Below are positions 1 through 8,420 of a stretch of 40,974 nt of DNA, piece after piece (positions within the stretch are counted from its first letter, which is position 1; each line of letters starts with the position of its first letter). The notes beneath the pieces were generated by a model. It saw only the letters and a list, made by a program, of their open reading frames with translations, searched no databases and was not told the origin of the DNA. The stretch is from MED-G116 sp038107835 (lineage in GTDB: Bacteria; Pseudomonadota; Alphaproteobacteria; Puniceispirillales; Puniceispirillaceae). The stretch is from assembly GCA_038107835.1 (NCBI GenBank), contig JAYNHH010000023.1, positions 1 through 40,974 on the forward strand. The letters are read 5' to 3'. The position numbers and the translations under genes were made by a program.

Positions 1-45
1 TAGGCCATTAAAGCTAACAATCTGAAGATAAAAAATAAGGGAGTA

Positions 46-137
46 TGGCGGAGGGGAAGGGATTCGAACCCCCGAAAGGAATTTCTTCCTTTAACGATTT
101 AGCAAACCGCCGCCTTCAGCCACTCGGCCACCCCTCC
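46..137 (-). tRNA. tRNA-Ser (anticodon GCU)
   Basis: On the minus strand this folds as a class II tRNA. The acceptor stem GGAGGGG pairs with CCCCTCC, followed by discriminator G and an encoded CCA. The T arm contains GGTTCGAACC-type sequence. The anticodon loop TTGCTAA places anticodon GCT at 101-103, which reads AGC/AGU serine codons. A long variable arm (GGAAGAAATTCC-type stem) is typical of serine tRNAs. It lies downstream of gatB on the same strand. Confidence 0.95.
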
Positions 138-212
138 GCCGGGGATTGCGCGCAACAGAGCTGCCAGGCTCCATCTGCCCGCATTGAAAAATACACGGCG
201 TATGCAGGCACA

Positions 213-241
213 TTCCTAGCTTTGAAAACGGATGCTGTCAA
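213..241 (-). promoter_or_regulatory. putative sigma70 promoter upstream of tRNA-Ser
   Basis: On the minus strand a perfect -35 TTGACA (236-241) is separated by 17 bases from TAGGAA (213-218) as a -10. The predicted transcript would start near 206, about 70 bases before the mature tRNA 5' end. The -10 is imperfect, so this is a motif-based guess. Confidence 0.4.
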
Positions 242-307
242 ATCTGAAATCAGCCGATGCAGCGGTTTTGCCACAGCGTTCATCGGTGGCAGGTCATGGC
301 AGGCCAA

Positions 308-326
308 GGCGGCATTTCCAGCCGCC
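308..326 (-). terminator. hairpin after gatB, possible weak terminator
   Basis: A 6-bp perfect GC stem (GGCGGC / GCCGCC, 7-base loop) lies 12 bases past the gatB stop codon. No U tract follows, so intrinsic termination is doubtful. It could instead protect the 3' end of the mRNA. Confidence 0.25.
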
Positions 327-337
327 CCAGATCACCC

Positions 338-1795
338 TCATCCATCAAGCCTGGTGCGCAGAATCTGGTTCACCATCCCCGGATTGGCCTGACCGCCGGA
401 CTGTTTCATAACCTGCCCGACAAAAAAGCCAAACAGCTTGTCCTTGCCAGCTTGATATTCAGCAACCTTGCCCTCATTCGCCGCAATCACCGCGTCGATC
501 AACGCCTCAATCGCGCCGCTGTCGGAGACCTGCTTGAGACCCTTTTCCTCAACAATGCTGGCTGCGTCCCCACCAGTTTCGAACATGACGGCAAAGACAT
601 CCTTTGCGATTTTGCCGGAAATCGTGCCATCGCTGATCAGCCCGACCAAGCCACCAAGCCTCTTTGGAGTAACTTTGCACTCAGCCAAAGTCTGACCAGA
701 TTTGTTCAGCGCGCCAAACAGTTCCACCGTCATCCAGTTGGCAACGAGCTTGCGATCATGTCCTTGGCTTGCCGCCTCGTAAAACAGTGCGGTTTCGCGT
801 TCCTCGGTGATTACCGCCGCATCATAGGCAGACAGACCATAGTCACCGGTCAGCCGGTCCTTGATCTGGTCCGGCAGTTCCGGCAGGGCTGCTGCCAGTT
901 CGTCGACCTCATCCTGCGAGATCACCAGAGGCAGCAGATCAGGATCGGGAAAATACCGGTAATCATGCGCATCTTCTTTCGAACGCATCGTCCGGGTGGT
1001 GCCGGTGGTTGTATCGAACAGCCGCGTTTCCTGTTCAATCTCTCCGCCATCCTCGAGAATCTCGATCTGGCGCACCATCTCGAAATCAATCGCCTGCTGA
1101 ATGAACCGCAGCGAATTCAGATTCTTGGTTTCAGTCCGTGTGCCGAGCGCCTCTCCCGGACGCCGTACCGACACATTCACATCCGCCCGCAACGATCCCT
1201 CTTCCATATTGCCGTCACAGGTTCCCAGATAGCGCAGAATGGAGCGCAGCTTGCGCACATAGGCCGCCGCCTCGATCGAGGAGCGCATGTCCGGTCGCGA
1301 GACAATCTCCATCAGGGCTACACCGGTCCGGTTCAGATCGATGTAGCTTTTGCTCGGATGCTGGTCATGCATGGATTTTCCGGCGTCCTGTTCGAGATGC
1401 AGGCGTTCGATCCCGATATCACGGCTGCTACCGTCAGGCAGATCAATGCGAAGCGTGCCCTCACCAACAATCGGCTGTTTGAACTGGCTGATCTGATAGC
1501 CCTGCGGCAGATCGGCGTAAAAATAGTTTTTTCGGTCAAAAACACTGACAAGATTGATCTCGGCCTTCAGGCCAAGACCTGTCCGCACCGCCTGGCGCAC
1601 ACATTCATGGTTGATCACCGGCAACATTCCCGGCATCGCCGCATCAACAAGCGATACATTCTGATTGGGATCGGCACCGAACGTGGCTGACGCCCCGGAG
1701 AACAGCTTGGCATTGGAGGAAACTTGGGCATGCACCTCCAGACCGATGACAACCTCCCAGTCACCTGTCGCACCGCTGACAAGATTGCTGGTCAT
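338..1795 (-). CDS. gatB: Asp-tRNA(Asn)/Glu-tRNA(Gln) amidotransferase subunit B
   Basis: GatB is the tRNA-binding and kinase subunit of the GatCAB complex. It activates the side-chain carboxylate of Asp-tRNA(Asn) or Glu-tRNA(Gln) and receives ammonia from GatA in the cytoplasm. The 485-residue length is normal for the family. The N-terminal stretch GLEVHAQ with downstream KLFSG marks the cradle domain. The region around YRYFPDPDL is the well-conserved GatB signature, and a C-terminal GatB/YqeY tail domain follows. Its ATG overlaps the gatA stop codon (ATGA), so translational coupling in a gatC-gatA-gatB operon is likely. Confidence 0.97.
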   Translation of the reverse strand: MTSNLVSGATGDWEVVIGLEVHAQVSSNAKLFSGASATFGADPNQNVSLVDAAMPGMLPVINHECVRQAVRTGLGLKAEINLVSVFDRKNYFYADLPQGYQISQFKQPIVGEGTLRIDLPDGSSRDIGIERLHLEQDAGKSMHDQHPSKSYIDLNRTGVALMEIVSRPDMRSSIEAAAYVRKLRSILRYLGTCDGNMEEGSLRADVNVSVRRPGEALGTRTETKNLNSLRFIQQAIDFEMVRQIEILEDGGEIEQETRLFDTTTGTTRTMRSKEDAHDYRYFPDPDLLPLVISQDEVDELAAALPELPDQIKDRLTGDYGLSAYDAAVITEERETALFYEAASQGHDRKLVANWMTVELFGALNKSGQTLAECKVTPKRLGGLVGLISDGTISGKIAKDVFAVMFETGGDAASIVEEKGLKQVSDSGAIEALIDAVIAANEGKVAEYQAGKDKLFGFFVGQVMKQSGGQANPGMVNQILRTRLDG

Positions 1796-3273
1796 GATAC
1801 ACCTCCTGCGCGCCGGGTCGGATTTGCGACAAAGCCGGCGGCATCCTCAAGCACTTGGCCGGCAGCATAAAGGGTCGCCTCATCAAAGGGCCGGGCCAGA
1901 AGCTGCAACCCGAGTGGAAGGCCATAGCCATTCATCCCGGCCGGCACCGCCATTCCAGGCAATCCGGCCAGATTGGCCGGAACGGTAAAGACATCATTGA
2001 GGAAATTGGTTACTGGATCATCCACCTTGCGGCCAACCGGAAAAGCGGCGCTTGGCGTTGCCGGCGTCAGAATGGCATCGACTGTTTCAAAAGCCGTGTC
2101 AAAATCATTGCGAATCAGCCTGCGAACACGCTGCGCCTTAAGATAGTAGGCATCATAATATCCAGCAGACAGAACATAGGTGCCAATCATGATGCGGCGC
2201 TGCACCTCCTCGCCAAAACCTTCGGCCCGTGTCAGCGCATACATCTCATCCAGCGACTCCGCCTCAACACGCTTGCCGTAGCGCACACCATCATAACGGG
2301 CCAGATTTGACGACGCCTCAGCGGGCGCAATGATGTAATAGGCGGGCAGCGCATATTTGGTGTGGGGCAGCGAAATATCGACCAGTTCAGCCCCGGCAGC
2401 GCGCAGCCAATCCTGTCCCTGCTGCCAGATGGTAACAACTTCGGGGTCCATGCCATCCAGCACATATTCGGAAGGAATGCCTATCTTCATGCCCTTGACG
2501 CCCAGCGTCACCGCGGCAGACAGATCCTGCAATGGCACATCAGCCGAGGTTGAGTCCTTCGGATCAAATCCCGCCATCGCCTGCATCATCAGCGCATTGT
2601 CGGCGACATTCCGGCTGAATGGACCCGCCTGATCGAGCGAGCTGGCAAAAGCGACAATTCCCCATCGCGAGCAGCGGCCATAGGTCGGCTTCAGACCAAC
2701 GACACCGCAAAACGCGGCTGGCTGACGGATCGAGCCACCTGTGTCAGTACCTGTTGCCAGCAGCGCCGAGCGCGCCGCGACAGCCGAGGCCGAGCCACCC
2801 GATGACCCACCAGGCACAAGATCAGCGCCGTCAGCAGCCTGCCACGGATTGATTGCAGGCCCGTAGGCGCTTGTCTCATTCGCCGATCCCATAGCGAATT
2901 CATCACAGTTCAGCTTTCCAAGCATGACTCCACCCTCACGCCAAAGATTGGCCGTGACGGTGCTTTCATAGGTCGGGGTAAATCCTGCCAGAATATTGGA
3001 ACAGGCGGTACTGCTATAGCCGGCGGTGCAGAACAGATCCTTGACGCCAATTGGTACACCCTCAAGCAGACCAGCCTCACCCTTGGCGATTCTGGCATCC
3101 GAATTGGCGGCCATTTCAAGTGCGCGTTCGGCGGTTAGCGCCACATAATTATTCAGCCCGGCTGTCTCCTCTGCCGCCGCGATATAGGCCGAGGCGAGCT
3201 CGACGGCTGAAATCTCGCCGGCATCCAGCGCAGCACGCGCCTCAACAGCGCCAAGATCAAGCAAGTCCACCAT
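1792..3273 (-). CDS. gatA: Asp-tRNA(Asn)/Glu-tRNA(Gln) amidotransferase subunit A
   Basis: GatA is the amidase-signature glutaminase that frees ammonia from glutamine for GatB. The Ser-cisSer-Lys triad is visible: Lys78 in IGVKD, cis-Ser157 in GGSSGGSA and nucleophile Ser181 in TGGSIR. The 24-residue spacing between the two serines matches the family. The length (493 residues) is typical. The start codon overlaps the end of gatC (TAATG) and the stop overlaps gatB, so all three subunits are probably made from one transcript. Confidence 0.97.
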   Translation of the reverse strand: MVDLLDLGAVEARAALDAGEISAVELASAYIAAAEETAGLNNYVALTAERALEMAANSDARIAKGEAGLLEGVPIGVKDLFCTAGYSSTACSNILAGFTPTYESTVTANLWREGGVMLGKLNCDEFAMGSANETSAYGPAINPWQAADGADLVPGGSSGGSASAVAARSALLATGTDTGGSIRQPAAFCGVVGLKPTYGRCSRWGIVAFASSLDQAGPFSRNVADNALMMQAMAGFDPKDSTSADVPLQDLSAAVTLGVKGMKIGIPSEYVLDGMDPEVVTIWQQGQDWLRAAGAELVDISLPHTKYALPAYYIIAPAEASSNLARYDGVRYGKRVEAESLDEMYALTRAEGFGEEVQRRIMIGTYVLSAGYYDAYYLKAQRVRRLIRNDFDTAFETVDAILTPATPSAAFPVGRKVDDPVTNFLNDVFTVPANLAGLPGMAVPAGMNGYGLPLGLQLLARPFDEATLYAAGQVLEDAAGFVANPTRRAGGVS

Positions 3274-3560
3274 TATTCGACCACCTTTGGCACGACAAAA
3301 AAGCCACCCGTTGATTCTGGAACATTGGCCAGCACGTCATCAATACGGTCACCGTCTGTCACGACATCCTCACGCATTGGCAGCGAATGGCCAGTAACAC
3401 TTGCCAGTGGCTCCACATTATCGGTGTTAACCTCATTGAGTTCATCGACCCAGGAGAGGATTCCATTCAGTTCGGTGGCAATTGCCTGCTGGCGCTCACC
3501 CGGCACATGAATGCGTGCCAGACGTGCGATTTTGGCAACTGTGGTCTTGTCAACAGACAT
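3273..3560 (-). CDS. gatC: Asp-tRNA(Asn)/Glu-tRNA(Gln) amidotransferase subunit C
   Basis: This 95-residue protein wraps around the GatA-GatB interface and stabilises the amidotransferase. The family pattern is clear: an N-terminal helix with KIARLARI, then LNGILSWVDELNEV, the VEPLASV segment and a C-terminal stretch ending in FFVVPKVVE. It is the first gene of the gatCAB operon and diverges from ruvX across a 55-base gap, which must hold promoters for both directions. I could not pick out convincing -35/-10 pairs there. Confidence 0.95.
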   Translation of the reverse strand: MSVDKTTVAKIARLARIHVPGERQQAIATELNGILSWVDELNEVNTDNVEPLASVTGHSLPMREDVVTDGDRIDDVLANVPESTGGFFVVPKVVE

Positions 3561-3615
3561 ATCACTGTGCTTTTTGCTGTTATCGAAAATTTAACGACAG
3601 CAATTATCATTCAGT

Positions 3616-4107
3616 ATGCCGATCTGCAAGCTTAACCATCTAAAAGACGTGATTTCTGGCGGCCAACGCCTCCTTGGGCTGGATATTGGCAAGAAAACCA
3701 TCGGTCTGGCGCTTTCCGACAAAAGTCTCGCCATTGCCTCGCCGGTGAAAATCCTGTGGCGCAGCAAATTTACCCCGGATGTAAACTCAATTTTTGAGTT
3801 CGCCGATACCGAAGAGGTTGGCGCGATGGTTCTTGGCTGGCCGGCAAACATGGATGGAAGTGCGGGTCCACGCTGCGACTCGGTGCGTGACTTCGCTCAT
3901 GCAATGATTCGGATCCGTGACATTCCCGTGGTTTTCCAGGATGAACGGCTTTCGACACAGGCGGTGGAGAGCGCCATGGTCGAGGCCGACATGACCCGGG
4001 CAAAACGTGCCCAGCGCCGCGACGCGCTGGCCGCGGTCTGGATTCTGCAATCGGCACTTGACCGGCTGCATGATGACCGGATTACTCCCGCCTCCCCCAG
4101 CCCGTAA
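3616..4107 (+). CDS. ruvX: RuvX/YqgF family Holliday junction resolvase-like nuclease
   Basis: YqgF/RuvX proteins have an RNase H-like fold. They are linked to pre-16S rRNA processing and are annotated as putative Holliday junction resolvases. Visible signatures are LGLDIGKKTIGLALSD near the N terminus, with the metal-binding Asp at about residue 23, LGWPANMDGS in the middle, and QDERLST with the second acidic residue. The 163-residue length is slightly above the usual 140-150, because of a short N-terminal extension and a Pro/Ser-rich end. It is divergent from gatC and is followed by pyrB, an order frequent in Alphaproteobacteria. Confidence 0.92.
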   Translation: MPICKLNHLKDVISGGQRLLGLDIGKKTIGLALSDKSLAIASPVKILWRSKFTPDVNSIFEFADTEEVGAMVLGWPANMDGSAGPRCDSVRDFAHAMIRIRDIPVVFQDERLSTQAVESAMVEADMTRAKRAQRRDALAAVWILQSALDRLHDDRITPASPSP

Positions 4108-4185
4108 TGTCGACGCAGATATCTACTACACCATATGGAATAGGGCTGGACCAGCCATGGGGGTTTGACCTATAAGCTGATTTTC

Positions 4186-5217
4186 ATGAACATATCGACC
4201 GATACCACCCCTGCTAACGCTGTCTCGTCGCTGCAGGCGGGAAACGCCGCGATGCTGCCAACACGTCATCTGCTCGGCATTGAGGGAATGAACCCCCTTG
4301 AAATCCGCTCCTTGCTCGACCGCGGCGACCAGTTCGCCGATGCGATGCAGCAATCCGGCGATGATCTCAGCCCACTAAGTGATGTTCTGCGGGGCAAGAC
4401 AATCATCAACCTGTTCTATGAGAATTCAACCCGAACGCGCGTTTCCTTCGAGCTTGCGGCGAAACGGCTTGGTGGGGCGGTACTGAATATCGCCGTTGCC
4501 GGATCATCGGTGAAAAAGGGCGAGACGCTTCTGGATACGGCGACGACACTCAACGCGATGCACCCACATATTCTTGTCGTACGTCACAATTGCTCAGGCG
4601 CGGCACGACTGCTCAGCCATCATGTTGATGCCGCAGTGATCAACGCTGGGGACGGGCGGCATGAGCACCCCACCCAGGCATTGCTTGACGCGCTGACAAT
4701 CCGGCGCAGGGTCGGCCATATCGAAGGGCTGAAGATTGCCATCTGCGGAGATGTCGCCAATAGCCGCGTTGCACGCTCCAACATCCACCTGCTTGGCACG
4801 TTGGGAGCTGAGGTACGCCTTGTCAGCCCGGCAACCCTTCTTCCCACCGGGATCGAACAGATGGGAGTGAGCATTGCCACCAACCTTGAGGAAGGCATCC
4901 GCGATGCAGATATCGTGATGATGCTCCGCCTGCAGACAGAACGCATGGCCGGCACCGAGACGCCATCTCAACGCGAATATTACAACCTCTTTGGCCTTGA
5001 CCGCTCAAAATTGATGCGGGCAGCACCCGATGCCCTGATCATGCACCCCGGTCCGATGAACCGCGGGGTCGAAATTGACTCGGCGATGGCCGATGACGCG
5101 CAGAAAAGCCTGATCCGCACCCAGGTGGAAATGGGCGTTGCCGCCCGCATGGCCTGCCTTGAGGCGATGGCTGTCAAGCTGGCCAGCGAGGCCGAAAAAC
5201 AGGGAGATGGGTCATGA
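4186..5217 (+). CDS. pyrB: aspartate carbamoyltransferase catalytic subunit
   Basis: PyrB condenses carbamoyl phosphate with aspartate to give carbamoyl-aspartate in pyrimidine synthesis. With the ATG at 4186 the protein has 343 residues. The carbamoyl-phosphate loop STRTR is at 81-85, SSVKKGET supplies the mobile loop, HPTQALLD is the substrate motif, and HPGPMNRG lies near the C terminus. An in-frame TTG at 4165 would add seven residues. The stop overlaps the next start (ATGA), so it is translationally coupled to the dihydroorotase-like gene. No regulatory PyrI subunit is seen. Confidence 0.95.
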   Translation: MNISTDTTPANAVSSLQAGNAAMLPTRHLLGIEGMNPLEIRSLLDRGDQFADAMQQSGDDLSPLSDVLRGKTIINLFYENSTRTRVSFELAAKRLGGAVLNIAVAGSSVKKGETLLDTATTLNAMHPHILVVRHNCSGAARLLSHHVDAAVINAGDGRHEHPTQALLDALTIRRRVGHIEGLKIAICGDVANSRVARSNIHLLGTLGAEVRLVSPATLLPTGIEQMGVSIATNLEEGIRDADIVMMLRLQTERMAGTETPSQREYYNLFGLDRSKLMRAAPDALIMHPGPMNRGVEIDSAMADDAQKSLIRTQVEMGVAARMACLEAMAVKLASEAEKQGDGS

Positions 5218-6506
5218 CCGATATCCTGTTCACAAATGCCCGCCTGATCGACCCCTCGCAGAATTTGGATGCCAGCGGCCAGCTTGCGATCACCGATGGT
5301 GTGATCAGCGCTGTTGATACAGGACCGGCTGACAGCAATTCAGCCAAGGCCGACAAGGTCATTGATTGCAGGGGCGCCTGCATTGCACCCGGTCTTATTG
5401 ATATGCGGGTGCAGACTGCCGATCCCGGATCGGAGCATCTGGAGGACCTTGCCACCCTGCTGGCCGCAGCTGCGGCGGGGGGCATCACTGGCCTAGGGTG
5501 CCTGCCAAACACGCAGCCAGTGATCGATAACGCGGCGATGATCGACTCGCTTGGCCTGCGGGCATCTCGCGCGGCAGGACCGCGCCTGCATATATATGGC
5601 GCCGCAACCAAGGGGCTTGCCGGCACGGAAATGGCTGAACTCGGATTGATGGCAGAAGCTGGTGCGGTGGCCTTCACCAATGCGACAGCAAGCATCGGCG
5701 ATTCGCTGGTGATGCGCCGGCTGCTTGCCTACGCCAATATGCTCGACAAGCCAGTGATCCAGCATTGTGAGGATGCCAGCCTGGCAGCTGATGGTGAGAT
5801 GAATGAGAGCGAGACCTCGACCCGTCTTGGTCTTATCGGCATTCCAGCAATTGCTGAAGCTGTGATCGTCGAGCGGGACATCCAGCTGATGCGTCTGACA
5901 GGTGCGCGCTATCATGTTGCGCATCTGTCGACACGGGCTGGTATTGATGCTGTGCGCTGGGCGAAGGCTGACGGGCTGCCGATCACGGCAGACACCGCAC
6001 CCCCCTATTTTCTGCTCAATGAAATTGCCGTTAGCACCTATGACACCGCCTTCAAACTGTCGCCACCGCTGCGTTCAGAAGATGACAGGCAGGCGGTGAT
6101 CGAGGCGATTGCCGATGGCACCATCGACGCCATTGCCTCAGACCATGTGCCGGTTGATGGTGATGCAAAAGCTCAGCCATTCGGCCCTGCCCAGCCGGGT
6201 GCATCCGGTTTGGATACGTTGCTGGCCCTGACCATGACCCTTGTCCAACAGGACCAGATTTCTCTGCTGCGGGCGTTTGAGGCGTTGAGCCTTGCCCCTG
6301 CGACCATCCTTGATGTTACCGGCGGTACCTTGATGCCTGGCGCCGCAGCAGATATCATAGTGGTCCGTCCTGATACCGGTTGGCTGGTGCGTGGCGCTGA
6401 TTTTGCGTCGCTGTCAAGAATAACGCCGTTTGAGGGGCAGCCCGTGCAGGGCCTTGTCGATGCAACCTATGTTGACGGTGTCTGCGTCTTTAACCGCCAC
6501 ACATAG
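5214..6506 (+). CDS. pyrC: dihydroorotase-like protein, probably non-catalytic (PyrX/PyrC' type)
   Basis: The 430-residue protein has the class I dihydroorotase fold, with LPNTQPVIDN, QHCED, VAHLST and a late SDH motif. The first metal-binding motif HxH reads Arg65-Val-Gln67. The FTDDG segment that supplies the bridging Asp reads FTNAT (154-158). The later ligands (His184, the His of AHLST, the Asp of SDH) are retained. Losing the HxH and Asp ligands is known from PyrX/PyrC' proteins, which scaffold aspartate carbamoyltransferase without making dihydroorotate. Its overlap with pyrB fits that role. Automated annotation would call it pyrC. A working dihydroorotase should then lie elsewhere in the genome. 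Confidence 0.88.
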   Translation: MTDILFTNARLIDPSQNLDASGQLAITDGVISAVDTGPADSNSAKADKVIDCRGACIAPGLIDMRVQTADPGSEHLEDLATLLAAAAAGGITGLGCLPNTQPVIDNAAMIDSLGLRASRAAGPRLHIYGAATKGLAGTEMAELGLMAEAGAVAFTNATASIGDSLVMRRLLAYANMLDKPVIQHCEDASLAADGEMNESETSTRLGLIGIPAIAEAVIVERDIQLMRLTGARYHVAHLSTRAGIDAVRWAKADGLPITADTAPPYFLLNEIAVSTYDTAFKLSPPLRSEDDRQAVIEAIADGTIDAIASDHVPVDGDAKAQPFGPAQPGASGLDTLLALTMTLVQQDQISLLRAFEALSLAPATILDVTGGTLMPGAAADIIVVRPDTGWLVRGADFASLSRITPFEGQPVQGLVDATYVDGVCVFNRHT

Positions 6507-6588
6507 GCAACACCAAAGTGCGAGCATTGTTTGATCGGCGAATCATGGACGGTTCGATGCGCGATTTTGATGATAGGGCAACGAGCTC

Positions 6589-7188
6589 ATGGAAATGATC
6601 ACAGATTCCTACCCATTGGTGGCCACCATTGCCTACCTGGTCGGATCCATCCCATTTGGCCTAATCCTGACGAAAATGGCTGGCATGGGTGACATCCGGG
6701 CCATCGGCAGCGGCAATATTGGTGCAACAAATGTTCTGCGCACAGGCAGCAAAAAACTGGCAGCCCTGACCCTGTGTCTTGATGCTGGCAAGGGTGCAGC
6801 CATCACCCTGTTGATCGCTCTCTCCGGCAATCATGTGGCGGTGGCACTGGCTGGACTTGCCGTCACTTTCGGCCATTGCTTCCCGGTATGGCTGCGTTTT
6901 CAGGGTGGTAAGGGCGTTGCCACAAGTCTGGCGGTGTTTGCTGCCTTCGACTGGCGTCTTGGTGTGCTGTTCTGCGTTGTCTGGCTGGGTACGGCCCTTG
7001 TTCTGCGCTTTTCATCATTGGCGGCGCTTGTCGCAACAATGACCTGTGGCATTGCAGGCTTTGTGCTGCAGCTGCCAGCACCGATTGCCATTTCAACGCT
7101 GGTGCTGACCGGACTGATCTGGACCCGCCACCACCAGAATATTGGCCGTCTTCTCGCCGGCACCGAGCCAAAGATCGGTCAGAAATAG
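6589..7188 (+). CDS. plsY: glycerol-3-phosphate acyltransferase (acyl-phosphate dependent)
   Basis: PlsY transfers an acyl chain from acyl-phosphate to glycerol-3-phosphate, the first step of phospholipid synthesis in the inner membrane. The 199-residue protein is strongly hydrophobic, consistent with several membrane spans. It has the three family motifs: GSGNIGATNVLR near residue 40, the HCFPVWLRFQGGKGVAT loop near 100, and the TRHHQNI-type motif near the C terminus. The start at 6589 has only a weak ribosome-binding site; a second Met lies two codons on. It lies between the pyrimidine genes and dprA. Confidence 0.95.
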   Translation: MEMITDSYPLVATIAYLVGSIPFGLILTKMAGMGDIRAIGSGNIGATNVLRTGSKKLAALTLCLDAGKGAAITLLIALSGNHVAVALAGLAVTFGHCFPVWLRFQGGKGVATSLAVFAAFDWRLGVLFCVVWLGTALVLRFSSLAALVATMTCGIAGFVLQLPAPIAISTLVLTGLIWTRHHQNIGRLLAGTEPKIGQK

Positions 7189-7246
7189 TTGCAGATAATC
7201 CCCTTGGGTTAACCTTTTGTTCATTTCCATACCCTAGACAGGTTGG

Positions 7247-8344
7247 ATGGAGATCAACGAAAAACTGGCCTGGATCAGGTTGATCCGAACCCGCAATATA
7301 GGTCCCATGACCTATCACCTGTTGATAAAGCGCTATGGTTCAGCGCGGGAGGCGCTACGGGCAATTCCGGAGCTGGCGCGTCGCGGCGGCCGCAGACTTG
7401 AACCAGCTGGCCTCAGCATGGCCGAGGCTGAAATGGCAGCAAATCAGGCAGTCAACGCCACCCTGCTGTTCCGCGGCGGCGATGGCTATCCTGAACGCCT
7501 TGACCAATTTGATGATGCGCCCGCGATACTCTCGGTCAAAGGCAATCAACATTTGCTGTCCCGTCCGAATATTGCCATGGTTGGTGCGAGAAACGCCTCT
7601 CTCAATGCGCTGCGACATGCGGAAAAACTGGCTGGTGATCTCGCCCAAGAGGGCTATGTCATCACCTCTGGTCTGGCGCGTGGCATTGACGCAGCCGCGC
7701 ATAATGGTGCGCTTGCAGGAGGTACCATCGCGGTGATTGCCGGCGGTATCGACAGTTACTACCCACCGGAAAATAAAGAATTACAGCAGATGATCGAAGA
7801 AACAGGGCTGCTGCTTGCGGAAATGCCCCCCGGCACACAACCAACAGCACGGCACTTCCCTGTTCGCAATCGGATCATCGCCAGCCTTGCACTGGGGGTT
7901 GTGGTGGTCGAGGCAGCCTCACGCTCTGGATCGCTGATCACCGCGCGTGAAGCTTCAGAACGCGGCGGCGAGGTCATGGCCATTCCGGGCTCGCCGCTCG
8001 ATCCGAGATCCGAGGGGTGCAACACCCTGATCCGTGACGGGGCAACACTCGTGCAGAACAGTGCTGACATTATTGAATGCTTGTCTCGTCCCATCAAGGC
8101 GGGCGTGCCAGCATCGGCTGATTGGGACGCGCCTGCCCCACCTCCCGGATCAGAGGCTGAGATCGCTGATTGCCGTAAAATCATACTCGAGGGGCTTGGC
8201 ACAGAGCCGACAGACATTGATGATTTGGTGCGATGGTGCGCCGCGCCAACCGCCTGCGTGCAGGCCGCGCTGCTCGAGCTTGAACTTGCCGAAATGATCA
8301 CCAGACATCATGGAAACCGCGTGTCAAAACTTGTCACACTGTAA
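7247..8344 (+). CDS. dprA: DNA processing protein DprA (Smf)
   Basis: DprA binds single-stranded DNA entering by transformation and loads RecA. The 365-residue protein has an N-terminal helical region, then a Rossmann-like core with VGARNAS, SGLARGIDAAAH, AVIAGGIDSYYPPEN, FPVRNRIIA and SRSGSLITA. A C-terminal winged-helix domain (DLVRWCAAP... LELAEMI) follows. It sits just before topA, a frequent bacterial neighbour. Presence of dprA alone does not prove natural competence, since the gene is nearly universal. Confidence 0.96.
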   Translation: MEINEKLAWIRLIRTRNIGPMTYHLLIKRYGSAREALRAIPELARRGGRRLEPAGLSMAEAEMAANQAVNATLLFRGGDGYPERLDQFDDAPAILSVKGNQHLLSRPNIAMVGARNASLNALRHAEKLAGDLAQEGYVITSGLARGIDAAAHNGALAGGTIAVIAGGIDSYYPPENKELQQMIEETGLLLAEMPPGTQPTARHFPVRNRIIASLALGVVVVEAASRSGSLITAREASERGGEVMAIPGSPLDPRSEGCNTLIRDGATLVQNSADIIECLSRPIKAGVPASADWDAPAPPPGSEAEIADCRKIILEGLGTEPTDIDDLVRWCAAPTACVQAALLELELAEMITRHHGNRVSKLVTL

Positions 8345-8362
8345 TTTTTTTTCACGAGAGTT

Positions 8363-8391
8363 TTGACAAATTCTGCTTAACGTACTATCGG
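8363..8391 (+). promoter_or_regulatory. putative sigma70 promoter of topA
   Basis: A perfect -35 TTGACA (8363-8368) lies 17 bases before TATCGG (8386-8391). This falls between dprA and topA, about 30 bases before the topA start. The spacing is ideal but the -10 matches in only its first three positions. Confidence 0.4.
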
Positions 8392-8420
8392 ATGGCCTTC
8401 ATCAATCCCTGAGGAAGCGC

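Noticed and set aside
257..1690. A 477-codon open frame on the plus strand across gatB
   Set aside because: It is antisense to the well-conserved gatB frame, has no recognisable domain, and reflects codon bias of the opposite strand.
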